NCBI GenBank assembly: GCA_026989495.1
Contig: JALSJE010000103.1
Location: 1-52,618 of the forward strand
Direction: 5' to 3'
DNA: 52,618 bases
From: Gammaproteobacteria bacterium
GTDB taxonomy: Bacteria > Pseudomonadota > Gammaproteobacteria > S144-34
A program made the position numbers and the translations under genes. The notes beneath the pieces were generated by a model that saw only the letters and a program-made list of their open reading frames with translations, was not told where the DNA came from and searched no databases. Below, piece after piece: positions 15,198-24,123 of this stretch (its first letter is position 1; the number at the start of each line of letters is the position of its first letter).

Positions 15198-16525
15198 GCA
15201 CCACCATCGTCCGCCTCGAGGCGCAGAACGTGATGCGCCTGCGCGCCGTGCGCATCGACGCCGATGGCAAGCCCGTCATCGTCGTCGGCGGCAAGAACGG
15301 CAACGGCAAGTCGAGCGTGCTGCGCTCGATCGAGATGGCGCTCGGGGGCAAACGGGCCATGCCCCCGAAGCCAATCCGCGACGGCGAGCGACGCGCAGAG
15401 GTGACCGTCCAGCTGAGCAACGGCATGATCGTTACCCGGACGATCGACGCTGCCGGCGGCACCAAGCTCGTCGTCACCGACGCCGAAGGGGGCAAGGTCC
15501 GTTCGCCCCAGGCGGTGCTCGACAAGATGTTCCGCACGCTGGCGATCGATCCGCTGGCCATGTCTCGTATGCGGCCCGCCGAGCAAGCAGCCATTCTGCG
15601 GGAGATCGCCGGCGTCGACACCACCGAGCTCGACGGCCGGCGCCAAGCTACCTTCGACCAGCGTACCGACGTCAACCGCGAAGTGAAGCGGCTCAAGGCT
15701 CAGCTCGACGCCGCGCCGCACCACCCCGACGCCCCGGCCGAGGAGGTGAGCATGGCCGAGCTCGCGTCCGAGCTCGAGCTGGCCAGCGAGCAAAATCGCG
15801 ATGTGCGGTCGAAGCAAGACAACCTCGAGGATGCCCGACGCGAGTTGGACGAGGCCGAGGACGAGGTGGCACGTCTCGAAACGGAGCTGCAGCGGGCCCG
15901 GAAGCGTCGGACTGTGGCCGCTGACGATCTGGCACGTGCTCAGCAAGCCGCCGCCGCGGCCGAGCTCGTCGATATCACCCCAATCCGCGAGCGCATGCGG
16001 ACGGCCGAGGCCACCAACGCCAAGGTGCGTGACAACGCCGCGCGCCAGAAGCTCCTCGAGGAGCATCGCGAAGCGCAGCGCCGTGCCGACGCGCTCTCCG
16101 ACGAGCTCGATGTCATCGACGAGGCGCGCGCCGCCATGTTGGCCGCGGCCAAGCTCCCCATCCAGGGGCTCGGCTTCGACGGTGAGGGCGTGACGCTCGA
16201 CGGCGTGCCGCTCGAGCAGGCTAGCCAGGCGCAGCAGCTCCGGCTCTGGACCGCAGTCGGGTTCCGACAGAACCCCGAGCTCAAAGTGCTGCTCGTCCGG
16301 TCGGGCTCGGACCTCGACGAGGACAGCTTGCGGCTGCTGGGCGAGCTCGCCGCGGCAGAAGGGGGCGAGGTCTGGCTCGAGCGCGTGAGCACCGGGCAGG
16401 AGTGCTCCGTGGTCATTGAGGACGGGATGGTGCGGGCGGTCGCGGAGGCTGACACCGACCCGCCGCCGTCGACGGACCGGGCGCCGGCCCTAGCAGCCGT
16501 CGAGGAAAAGCTCGACTTCGTGTGA
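15194..16525 (+). CDS. SbcC/RecF-like AAA ATPase
   Basis: This 443-residue protein of the SMC/RecF type has a Walker A GGKNGNGKSS (about 33-42) after an N-terminal beta hairpin, and a long charged coiled coil in the middle (about 165-310, Glu/Arg/Leu-rich). A C-terminal ATPase half follows, with LEQASQAQQLRLW in place of the ABC signature and VLLVRSGSDLDED near the expected Walker B. Small phage ATPases of this kind accompany ERF/RecT-type recombination modules. It may stimulate the adjacent nuclease or bind DNA ends. GTG start overlapping the ssb stop. The degenerate signature and Walker B leave actual ATPase activity open. Confidence 0.82.
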   Translation: MSTTIVRLEAQNVMRLRAVRIDADGKPVIVVGGKNGNGKSSVLRSIEMALGGKRAMPPKPIRDGERRAEVTVQLSNGMIVTRTIDAAGGTKLVVTDAEGGKVRSPQAVLDKMFRTLAIDPLAMSRMRPAEQAAILREIAGVDTTELDGRRQATFDQRTDVNREVKRLKAQLDAAPHHPDAPAEEVSMAELASELELASEQNRDVRSKQDNLEDARRELDEAEDEVARLETELQRARKRRTVAADDLARAQQAAAAAELVDITPIRERMRTAEATNAKVRDNAARQKLLEEHREAQRRADALSDELDVIDEARAAMLAAAKLPIQGLGFDGEGVTLDGVPLEQASQAQQLRLWTAVGFRQNPELKVLLVRSGSDLDEDSLRLLGELAAAEGGEVWLERVSTGQECSVVIEDGMVRAVAEADTDPPPSTDRAPALAAVEEKLDFV

Positions 16526-16542
16526 GGTGATGTGTCGAAGCT

Positions 16543-16851
16543 ATGACGGATTCTAGGAGACCCACGGCCAACGACTCGCTCGTGGCGCGTGCAGAGATGC
16601 GCTTAGCGCAGCTTGACCGCGCTACCGGAGGACGACAGATGACCCAGAAGAAGGGCGAAGCTCTCGAGCTTCTCGATGCCTTCGTCGAAGAGGGCAGGAT
16701 ACGAGGGCTCACCGGTGAGGAAATCCTCGAAGAGGCGATCTGGCGAGGGCTGCTCAAGATCGCCGACTGCCGCGAATGCGAGGGGGAAGGCTGCTCGATG
16801 TGCGTTGGATACGGTGTCATATTCCTCGTGACAGCATGGGTTGAGCAATGA
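16543..16851 (+). CDS. Small protein with Cys motif
   Basis: This is a 102-residue protein: a polar N-terminus, a helical acidic middle (LTGEEILEEAIWRGLLKIAD) and CRECEGEGCSMCVGYG (about 78-93). The last resembles a single CxxCxGxG zinc repeat of the DnaJ type. The second in-frame Met (16639) has GGAGG upstream and is an alternative start giving 70 residues. Overlaps the next gene as ATGA. Function unknown. Confidence 0.62.
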   Translation: MTDSRRPTANDSLVARAEMRLAQLDRATGGRQMTQKKGEALELLDAFVEEGRIRGLTGEEILEEAIWRGLLKIADCRECEGEGCSMCVGYGVIFLVTAWVEQ

Positions 16852-17354
16852 GCCGACGACTGCCGACATGCGCGTGGTGCGGCGAGCGGCTGAGTGGCGC
16901 GCAAGTTCGGATAGCCTTCCGTGGCCTGCCAGGCGCTCCGGAAGTAGGCTGGCACACTGAACGCGTGGATCGACGACGAGGCCCGAGGAAGGAGTGCTGC
17001 TGTGACATGGACCCGGTATTTGAGGCAATCGCCAGCCGCGACACGCGGGACCCCATCGAGACGGAGAGGCACCTCCGCACGATCCAGTCGCGCGGCGATG
17101 ACCGCGTGTCAGCGCGTAGAGCATGGTGCGACCATCTACAGCTGTCAGACGTTCCTCTGTGGAGCGAGATGTCCGGGATCAGCTGCATCGTCATGCGCGT
17201 TGAGGGGGGCTGGATCACGACCGCTTGCGGCCATTGGCGCACGGGTAATACGACAACCAGCGTGCCACGCAGACGCTGTCGCGCGTGCGTTGGAAGGCTG
17301 CACCGCGGCGAGCTGGTACCTGCCCGCAAGGACACGACGGAGGCCACCGCATGA
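16848..17354 (+). CDS. Cys-containing hypothetical protein
   Basis: The 168-residue protein starts at an ATG overlapping the previous stop. It has an N-terminal CAWCGERL knuckle, a CCCD cluster near residue 50 and a C-terminal CGHW...CRACVGRL pair, so it may hold one or two zinc sites split across the chain. Base composition is slightly lower in GC than in its neighbours, and the reading frame is less biased, which lowers confidence. It belongs to the distal end of the early operon ahead of the integrase. Confidence 0.58.
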   Translation: MSRRLPTCAWCGERLSGAQVRIAFRGLPGAPEVGWHTERVDRRRGPRKECCCDMDPVFEAIASRDTRDPIETERHLRTIQSRGDDRVSARRAWCDHLQLSDVPLWSEMSGISCIVMRVEGGWITTACGHWRTGNTTTSVPRRRCRACVGRLHRGELVPARKDTTEATA

Positions 17355-17554
17355 CCCCCTCCCCCCGCCTCATCCGCCTGCTGCGCGAGGGTATCCGCGT
17401 GCTCGACGAGCTCGCCGACGAGCTTGAGCAGGAGATCCCACAGCCCCCGGCGCCTCGCCCGCGCAAACCCCGCCGCCGTGGCCCCATGCCGGCGCGGGTG
17501 AACGCACCCACGGAGCTGCAGGCGGCGCGGGCAGCCCAGCTGCTCGACGATTGA
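17351..17554 (+). CDS. Small basic protein upstream of integrase
   Basis: A 67-residue protein with an amphipathic helix (LIRLLREGIRVLDELADELE, about 7-26), a Pro/Arg-rich basic linker (QPPAPRPRKPRRRGP) and a short helical end. Its ATG overlaps the previous stop (ATGA), and it ends 9 bp before the integrase ATG. Size, charge and location just before int would fit an excisionase-like or DNA-binding accessory protein, but there is no recognisable winged helix, so this is only a suggestion. Confidence 0.62.
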   Translation: MTPSPRLIRLLREGIRVLDELADELEQEIPQPPAPRPRKPRRRGPMPARVNAPTELQAARAAQLLDD

Positions 17555-17563
17555 AGTAGCGTC

Positions 17564-18966
<1,403 letters not shown>

Positions 18967-18970
<4 letters not shown>

Positions 18971-19080
18971 CCAAGCCCGACAGCCTGCCCGTCGTGTGGT
19001 GCACCGACCTGAAGCTGCCTTGCGATGTGCATCGATTGTGGAGCAGCCGAGAGTCACCAGGTCGAGTGCCTTCGGAGTAG
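18967..19080 (+). CDS. Short frame after integrase, possible remnant
   Basis: A 37-residue frame starts at an ATG overlapping the extended integrase stop (ATGA). It contains two Cys and no recognisable domain (core VVWCTDLKLPCDVHRLW). Further on, a different frame (about 19109-19204) encodes IVEAVLPQAAARAGMRAIGFELEP, which looks like a protein C-terminus without a start. Together they may be a gene broken by earlier exchange at attP. Confidence is low that anything functional is made. Confidence 0.3.
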
Positions 19081-19121
19081 CCGCGGTCTCTCGACCTGAT
19101 ACCCACGGAGCTGGCGCAGTA

Positions 19122-19137
19122 TCCACTACATAGTGGA
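19122..19137. repeat. Short perfect inverted repeat in the int-endolysin gap
   Basis: TCCACTA (19122-19128) and TAGTGGA (19131-19137) flank a 2-bp centre. It lies in the convergent gap between the early operon and the endolysin gene (18971-19227) and has no T run. It may be a protein-binding site such as an integrase or excisionase arm site, or a weak transcription barrier for the two converging operons. Otherwise the gap holds only the possible remnant frames. Confidence 0.4.
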
Positions 19138-19227
19138 GGCAGTGCTCCCGCAGGCTGCCGCGCGCGCCGGCATGCGGGCGATCGGTTTCGAGCTCGAGCC
19201 CTAGAATCCGAGTTCTACGGTGCGGCC

Positions 19228-20472
19228 CTAAGCCGCCATCAGGTACGCCAGCGGCGCCTCGGGCCCCACGAGGGTCCGGTCCTGCCACCGGATGGCGTCG
19301 CGCTCGTTGCCACCGATGCAGCGGACCACCTGCCGGTCGTCGAATCGGGTCGTGGCCGTCGTGATGTGGCCCTGTCCGGCCTGCCCCCCGAGCTCGACGG
19401 GGAGCGGACTCTGGCCGTTGCGGCCGTAGATCACCGCGTCGCCCGGCATGGGCCTGTAGCCGTCGCTGTGGAGCCGCAGCAACCCGCGGCCGTGGCTGTC
19501 CGCGCAGAGCTCCCGGACGCTCACACGCAGGCCGTGGGGCGGCGTGTCGCCGACGAGCAGCACCCGCAGCAGCAAGTACGACCGGAACGCGGCGCACCAG
19601 GCGTCCTCGTCTCGAGGTAGCGGCAGCGGCAGCCCGCCGATCCACCACGGCTGACCGTCATCGGTGAGCCCCCGGAATTCGCCGCCACGCCGGCAGTGGC
19701 GGCTGTACTCGAGGATGCGCGGGTTGTGACGAGCGCCTGGGATCTCTTTGACGTTGTGCCCGAATTCGAACCCCGCCATCTCCACCAGGCGTTGGCCGAT
19801 CGTCAGCGACTGCCACCACCCGACGTCCACCCAGGGCTCGACGGGGCCGCTTGGCGGCGCGGAGTCCGTCCGACCGCCCACGAGGAACGGGACGAGGTGA
19901 TCGCGGAGCACCTGCGGGCCGTGCTCGGTCAGCGCGCGGCCGTGCTGTTGCTTCATCGTCTCGCCCGGCTTGGGATCGCGATGGATGATGACCCCCTCGG
20001 CCTGCATCTGCCGGAGCGTTTCTGCCGTCTTGGTCGTGCTCGGATACGTGTAGGGGTCGACGTCGGTGTGCGTGACGATCAGGTGTCCTCCGTCGTCGGC
20101 GTACTTCTTCACGTGGCTCAGCTGCGCCGCCGAGCCATGCAGCCCGTCGAGGAACACGCAGGCGTCGATGGCGCTCCGATCGAGGGGGTGCGTCAGCAAC
20201 CCGTCGCGGGCGTACCAGCAGCCTGCCGAGTACCCCACGAAGGCGAGCTTGCTCACGCTGACCCCGGGTGCGTACTTGTCGAGCGTGGCGGGCAGCAGAC
20301 GACCATCGCCACGACGAAGGTTCGCGGCTTCGGTCTTGAACACGGACGAGAACCCGGCGATGGGGATGAGCTTGAGCACGAAGTCCCCGAGGGGACGCAG
20401 CGCCTCTTCGTACTTGGCGAGCGTGGCGCGGTCGGGCGCACCGGGCGTGGCGAACAGAACGAGCGTGGTCAT
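19228..20472 (-). CDS. Endolysin: alpha/beta-hydrolase fused to NlpC/P60-like domain
   Basis: The 414-residue protein has two parts. The first (1-200) is an alpha/beta-hydrolase with nucleophile elbow GYSAG (80-84, Ser82), Asp109 after a hydrophobic strand and His135, so it is probably an esterase or lipase. The second (about 215-414) is a TIGR02594-like peptidoglycan peptidase: NPRILEYS, then DEDAWCAAF with the catalytic Cys293, PGDAVIYG and GHITTA with His369. No signal peptide is seen, so a holin must release it. It is last in the lysis operon, and its ATG overlaps the kinase stop (ATGA). The joined lipolytic domain recalls LysB, though that enzyme is separate in mycobacteriophages. Confidence 0.83.
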   Translation of the reverse strand: MTTLVLFATPGAPDRATLAKYEEALRPLGDFVLKLIPIAGFSSVFKTEAANLRRGDGRLLPATLDKYAPGVSVSKLAFVGYSAGCWYARDGLLTHPLDRSAIDACVFLDGLHGSAAQLSHVKKYADDGGHLIVTHTDVDPYTYPSTTKTAETLRQMQAEGVIIHRDPKPGETMKQQHGRALTEHGPQVLRDHLVPFLVGGRTDSAPPSGPVEPWVDVGWWQSLTIGQRLVEMAGFEFGHNVKEIPGARHNPRILEYSRHCRRGGEFRGLTDDGQPWWIGGLPLPLPRDEDAWCAAFRSYLLLRVLLVGDTPPHGLRVSVRELCADSHGRGLLRLHSDGYRPMPGDAVIYGRNGQSPLPVELGGQAGQGHITTATTRFDDRQVVRCIGGNERDAIRWQDRTLVGPEAPLAYLMAA

Positions 20473-21833
20473 GAGTCCTCCAAGGGCAGCTCGAATGTGA
20501 AGGCGGCGCCGCGTCCGGGGCCGTCGCTCTCGGCCCAGATCCGACCGCCGAGCTCGTCGGTGACCTGGCGGCAGAAGCTCAGCCCGAGCCCGTGCCCAGG
20601 CGTGCTGTCATGCGCCCGGAAACCCGCGTCGAAGAGGCGCTCGGACTGCTCGGGTTCGAATCCACGGCCATGGTCGCGCACCGTCACACGGACGCTGCCG
20701 ACCGACTCCGAGGCGGTCACGGTGATCCGCGGAGCCGTGCCGCCGTACTTGGCCGCGTTCGCGACGAGGTTGAGCAGGATGGTCCGTGCCGCCATCGGCA
20801 TCCGCACGTCGGCACCGGTCACGTGGACACTCGCGCCGTGCTTCTCGATGTGGTTGCGTTTGCTTACGAGCACGTCATCCATCAGCGCCGCGAGCGTCAC
20901 GAGCTCGCGCTTGCCGGTGAGGGATCCGTAGATCCGCTCGATCGCCACGACCTGGCGGTGGATGTGCTCGGCCGCCTCGGCGACGTCCGCAGCCGTCACC
21001 CCCGACGTCGGGTTGGAGGCCATGCGCGCCAGGTGCACGACGTGGTTGAGCGGCGAGCGAAGGTCGTGGCAAGTCTCACCCACGAACAGCGCCATTCGGC
21101 TGTTCACCGCCTCACGATGCTCGCGCTCCGCCTTCAGCTTGGACTCGGCCTGAATGACCCGACGCGTCCTCGCGTTGGTGAGCGCCATCGCCGCCGCGAA
21201 CGCCAACGAGAAGCCCACGATCACGGGCGACCCAGTGGCTACCGCCAGCGCCAGCCCGGTCGCCCCAAGACCGCCGGCCATTGCGAGCGATGCCGCTCGC
21301 TCCCCAAGGTTCGCACTCACCACCATTCCCCCTCCCACGAGGACGAAGGCCCCCGACGTGTGCACGGCCATGTCCGTCCACGGCCCCCACGAGTAGCTAG
21401 CGCTCGTGCCGCTCACGTACCCGAGGAGCGTCGTCCCTCCCGCCACCGCCACGAGCACCCCGGCCACAGCACGAACTCTCCGACCGGCGAGAAGGCCCGC
21501 GCTCAGAACGAACGAGCCGGCCGTGGCCGGAGACATCAGTCCGGGCCGGTAGGTCGCGGTGGTTGTCCAGGGCTCGAACAGCAGCGTAGCGGTCCCGGTG
21601 TCCACGCTTGCGTAGTCAAGGAGCGCCAAGATCCCGAGCGCCGCTGCCCCCAAGACCTCAACGCCCCGTCCCCGCCACAGCGCCGAGCCCGCAAGGCAAA
21701 ACCCGAGCGCCGTGTTGGGCTGCATCGGGGCCGCACCTGGGATCACCTGGACGAGCGGCGGCACCCGCAGCGCCCAGCCCACGAGCACCAGGGCGCCCAG
21801 CGCGAACACGACAGCCGCGGCGACACGGATCAC
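20469..21833 (-). CDS. Membrane sensor histidine kinase
   Basis: This 454-residue kinase has an N-terminal membrane sensor of about seven or eight hydrophobic segments (1-220). It carries three copies of an M-x-P/H-x-TA/S-xxF motif (MQPNTALGF 37, MSPATAGSF 100, MAVHTSGAF 155), known from membrane sensors of bacterial signalling proteins. Then come a linker helix, a HisKA domain with phospho-acceptor His256 in GETCHDLRSPLN, and a full HATPase: N box LLNLVANAAKYGG (353-365), G1 DHGRG (387) and G2 GHGLGL (413). All catalytic elements are intact. The GTG start overlaps the regulator stop (GTGA), so the two are translationally coupled. Its place inside a phage lysis operon is exceptional. Confidence 0.92.
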   Translation of the reverse strand: MIRVAAAVVFALGALVLVGWALRVPPLVQVIPGAAPMQPNTALGFCLAGSALWRGRGVEVLGAAALGILALLDYASVDTGTATLLFEPWTTTATYRPGLMSPATAGSFVLSAGLLAGRRVRAVAGVLVAVAGGTTLLGYVSGTSASYSWGPWTDMAVHTSGAFVLVGGGMVVSANLGERAASLAMAGGLGATGLALAVATGSPVIVGFSLAFAAAMALTNARTRRVIQAESKLKAEREHREAVNSRMALFVGETCHDLRSPLNHVVHLARMASNPTSGVTAADVAEAAEHIHRQVVAIERIYGSLTGKRELVTLAALMDDVLVSKRNHIEKHGASVHVTGADVRMPMAARTILLNLVANAAKYGGTAPRITVTASESVGSVRVTVRDHGRGFEPEQSERLFDAGFRAHDSTPGHGLGLSFCRQVTDELGGRIWAESDGPGRGAAFTFELPLEDS

Positions 21834-22567
21834 AGGAACACCCTCAACACCTCGATGATGACGGAAACGATGGCACCGAGACTGACACCGCCGATGTAGA
21901 CCTTCCCTTTTTCCTTCAGAGGCAGGTCTGAGAACGTTGAGGCCAGTCGTACGATGTCGTTCCGATTCGTCGTCGTCACCGACTCTGTCTGGGTCTGCCG
22001 CTGCTCGATGCGGTCCAGGCGGTCCAGGATGACCGCGTTGTCTCGACGGCTGTTGGCCAGCGCGCGCATCATCGAGCCCTCGCCCGGCTGCTCGTCGGCC
22101 AGCGTGTCGAGCTGGTCCGCCTCGTCGCGAGCCGCGTCCGAGATCACCTTCGTGTCTCGCGTGGCCGACCGGCGCAGCGCCGCAAACTCCAGCGCCCGGC
22201 GGATGTGCGCGGGCTCGGTCCCGGGCTTCTTTACGAGGAAGTCGTCCGCGCCCCCGTCGCGCATGATCCCCAACCGCACGACGTCGTCGGCGCAGCCGGT
22301 GTAGACGACGATCGGCGTCCCCTCGGCAGCCGACTTTACCGCGTCGAACGTGTGTCGCCCGCGGCTGTCGCCGAGATCGAGGTCCTGCAGGACCACGTCG
22401 AAGGGGCGACCCTGGCGCTTGGCCTGGTCGAGCGCCGCTAGCGTGGACGCCAGCGAGAACGCCTCGACCACGTCGTGGTCGCCACGCAGATCGGCGCACG
22501 CGATCCGACGGTCGAAGTCCTGGTCGTCGCTGACCAGGATCCGCAGCTTGCCCGGGGCTCGGTACAT
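21830..22567 (-). CDS. Response regulator fused to coiled coil and membrane anchor
   Basis: The 245-residue protein begins with a complete receiver domain (8-130): acidic pair Asp14/Asp15, phospho-acceptor Asp62 in VVLQDLDLGD, Thr90 in VVYTG and Lys113 in DFLVKK. Instead of a DNA-binding output there is a helical coiled coil (about 140-215, ILDRLDRIEQRQTQTESV) and a C-terminal transmembrane helix (about 224-244, YIGGVSLGAIVSVIIEVLRV). The last 65 residues resemble XhlA-type lysis-accessory proteins. A strong GGAGG precedes the ATG. The layout suggests phosphorylation controlling a membrane protein in the lysis pathway. Receiver assignment is secure; the XhlA likeness is inference from pattern. 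Confidence 0.88.
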   Translation of the reverse strand: MYRAPGKLRILVSDDQDFDRRIACADLRGDHDVVEAFSLASTLAALDQAKRQGRPFDVVLQDLDLGDSRGRHTFDAVKSAAEGTPIVVYTGCADDVVRLGIMRDGGADDFLVKKPGTEPAHIRRALEFAALRRSATRDTKVISDAARDEADQLDTLADEQPGEGSMMRALANSRRDNAVILDRLDRIEQRQTQTESVTTTNRNDIVRLASTFSDLPLKEKGKVYIGGVSLGAIVSVIIEVLRVFL

Positions 22568-22582
22568 CAGCCCTCCTTGTTG

Positions 22583-22849
22583 TCAGGCCGAACCATCAGC
22601 CTCGGGGAACTTGTCGTCGAGCGCTCCTTCCCAGCCTTTCTCAGCCCGCACCTGGGCGAGCAGCTCAGGCGACCGACGAAGGCGCGCGATCGTCCCCTGC
22701 GCGTCGGCACCGTCGCGGATCAGGTCGGCAGCCAAGCCCAGCGCCTCGCCGACGATGGGCCCCACCCCCTTGGCGCCAGGAATGGCCTCGAGCAGCGTGC
22801 CCACCGGGGACGCCATGTGCTCGAGCACGTCGGCGAGCGTCACGGACAT
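22583..22849 (-). CDS. Small lysis-region protein
   Basis: An 88-residue protein starting 10 bp inside the end of the lipoprotein gene, with GGAGGTGG upstream of the ATG. It is Gly/Ala-rich in the first half (LLEAIPGAKGVGPIVGEALG, about 19-38), which may form a mildly hydrophobic helix, and acidic and helical in the second. There is no clear transmembrane segment or enzyme motif. It lies between the lipoprotein and the response regulator in the lysis operon; a holin-accessory or antiholin role is conceivable but not shown. Confidence 0.68.
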   Translation of the reverse strand: MSVTLADVLEHMASPVGTLLEAIPGAKGVGPIVGEALGLAADLIRDGADAQGTIARLRRSPELLAQVRAEKGWEGALDDKFPEADGSA

Positions 22850-23265
22850 GGCACCACCTCCGGGAGCGCGGGGAGCTTTTTGGAAAGTCCGAGCTCGACG
22901 GCGACGTCCTCGAGCTCGCACCAGGCGGCGACGAACGCCGCGGCGCTCGCCGGGTCGCTCACCCCCTGCTCGAGCGCCGTCGCCCAGGCGTTATGGGCGG
23001 CGCCCAACGCGTCGACAGCGGCCCAAACCGGGCGCCACCGGGTGCGGTGAGCCTCGAGCAGCGCGACCGCCTCCTGACGGCTCTTGGCGCGCTCGATGAG
23101 CAGCTCCCCCTGTCGGGCGTAGGTCTCCGCGAGCTGGACGAGCACGGGGTTGGTGGCCACGGCGATGGTGTTGGCCACCTGCGCCTGCGCCCGCGCCTGC
23201 ACCTGCGTGGACGACGGGGGGCACCCCAGCGCCACGAGCGCCAGCACGATCACCAGCCACCTCAC
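22840..23265 (-). CDS. Lipoprotein of lysis operon, possible o-spanin
   Basis: The 141-residue protein begins at GTG (GTGA overlap with the preceding small gene). It has a classical export signal, MRWLVIVLALVALGC, with Cys15 as lipidation site. The mature part is helical and rich in Ala, Glu and Arg. It contains two more Cys near the C-terminus, where an outer-membrane spanin might sit. Spanins of Gram-negative phages are often lipoproteins beside holin and endolysin, as here, but this one lacks the usual Pro-rich region and no inner-membrane partner is evident, so the role is tentative. Confidence 0.7.
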   Translation of the reverse strand: MRWLVIVLALVALGCPPSSTQVQARAQAQVANTIAVATNPVLVQLAETYARQGELLIERAKSRQEAVALLEAHRTRWRPVWAAVDALGAAHNAWATALEQGVSDPASAAAFVAAWCELEDVAVELGLSKKLPALPEVVPCP

Positions 23266-23405
23266 AGCGCCGCCCTCACGGCGCAGTCCTTGGGCTCGGG
23301 TAGGTGGCCGTAGACGAAGTACTCGAGCACGGCCAGCGTGCTCGGGTGCAGCGACTCTGCCAGCTCGGCGGGCGGCCAAACGACGCTTGCTTCGGCGTAG
23401 GTCAC
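23262..23405 (-). CDS. 47-residue protein between holin and lipoprotein
   Basis: A short gene whose GTG overlaps the holin stop (GTGA) and whose stop overlaps the next GTG in the same way, so it exactly fills the gap in the lysis operon. The product has the sequence core VVWPPAELAESLHPSTLAVL, followed by YFVYGHLPEPKDC. It has no transmembrane helix. Such precise coupling on both sides supports a translated gene, though its role is unknown. Confidence 0.66.
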   Translation of the reverse strand: MTYAEASVVWPPAELAESLHPSTLAVLEYFVYGHLPEPKDCAVRAAL

Positions 23406-23596
23406 TTCGCCGGGGCCTTCGGGGGAAGCGGCGTGACCGCCTGCCGCGTGACGATCGCCAGGACGAACGCGGTCACCGCGAGAATGGCGCCCATCTGCTC
23501 CTCGGTGATGTGCAGGCCGAAGGACAGAACGAGGGCGAGGACAGCCTGGACGAGGCCGAGCAGGACCGCCGGCTCACGCTTGATGAATTCGAGCAT
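23402..23596 (-). CDS. Holin
   Basis: The 64-residue protein has two transmembrane helices, LLGLVQAVLALVLSFGL (about 12-28) and MGAILAVTAFVLAIVTR (about 35-51). They are separated by a short polar turn (HITEEQ), with a basic Pro/Lys tail. This is the layout of small class II holins common in phages, here first gene of the lysis operon. It would form the inner-membrane lesion that lets the downstream endolysin reach peptidoglycan. It diverges from the plus-strand fibre cassette, with a 106-bp intergenic region between them. Confidence 0.85.
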   Translation of the reverse strand: MLEFIKREPAVLLGLVQAVLALVLSFGLHITEEQMGAILAVTAFVLAIVTRQAVTPLPPKAPAK

Positions 23597-23599
23597 GCC

Positions 23600-23667
23600 G
23601 GGAAGTTGGCACCTTCCCTTGCTGCCCCGGCGTTACGGCCCTCCCGTACCGACCCGGCGTTACGGCC
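23600..23667. repeat. Divergent control region with 15-bp direct repeats and hairpin
   Basis: Between the holin (minus) and the fibre cassette (plus), CCCGGCGTTACGGCC occurs twice, at 23626-23640 and 23653-23667, 27 bp apart. A small hairpin GGGAAG (23600-23605) / CTTCCC (23613-23618) lies next to the holin start. The spacing of 2.5 helical turns and the divergent setting suggest binding sites for a late activator. No standard -10/-35 pair is obvious. Confidence 0.5.
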
Positions 23668-23702
23668 GGTTGGGGTGGCCGGCGGGTCAAGCTAGCCGCG
23701 AC

Positions 23703-24107
23703 ATGGCCAACATCCTCTACGACAACTTCCTCGAGCAGGTGCTCCAGGGCAACGTCGACCTCCTGACGGTCAACATCAAGGCGGTCCTCGTCGACCTGGC
23801 GGACTACACCCCCAACGCGTCGACCCACGGGAACCTGGCCGATATCCCGGCCGCGGCTCGGGTCGCCACGAGCGGCAACCTCACCGGCAAGACGGTGACC
23901 AACGGCACCTTCGACTCCGATCCTCCCGTGCTGCCGAGCGTAACCGGTGACCAATCCGAAGCTGTGGTGCTCTACGTCGACACAGGGGTCGGAGCGACAT
24001 CGACGCTCATCGGCCTGTGGGACACGGCGAGCGCGGGGCTGCCGGTGACCCCGGACGGCAACAACATCAACGTGAACCCGAACGCGGCCGGCTGGTTCTC
24101 GCTCTAG
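23703..24107 (+). CDS. Virion-associated structural protein
   Basis: This 134-residue protein belongs to a family widespread in phage structural regions. It starts with MANILYDNFLEQVLQGNVDL, then has VLVDLADYTPN, LTGKTVTNGTFDSD and a C-terminal NNINVNPNAAGWFSL. Members are usually near tail-fibre or minor tail genes and are predicted beta-rich. It heads the plus-strand cassette opposite in direction to all other structural genes and is followed closely by the long fibre gene. Its exact place in the particle is not known to me. A longer frame upstream would cross the promoter region and was discarded. Confidence 0.78.
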   Translation: MANILYDNFLEQVLQGNVDLLTVNIKAVLVDLADYTPNASTHGNLADIPAAARVATSGNLTGKTVTNGTFDSDPPVLPSVTGDQSEAVVLYVDTGVGATSTLIGLWDTASAGLPVTPDGNNINVNPNAAGWFSL

Positions 24108-24123
24108 CCTGTGAGGCCCGGTC

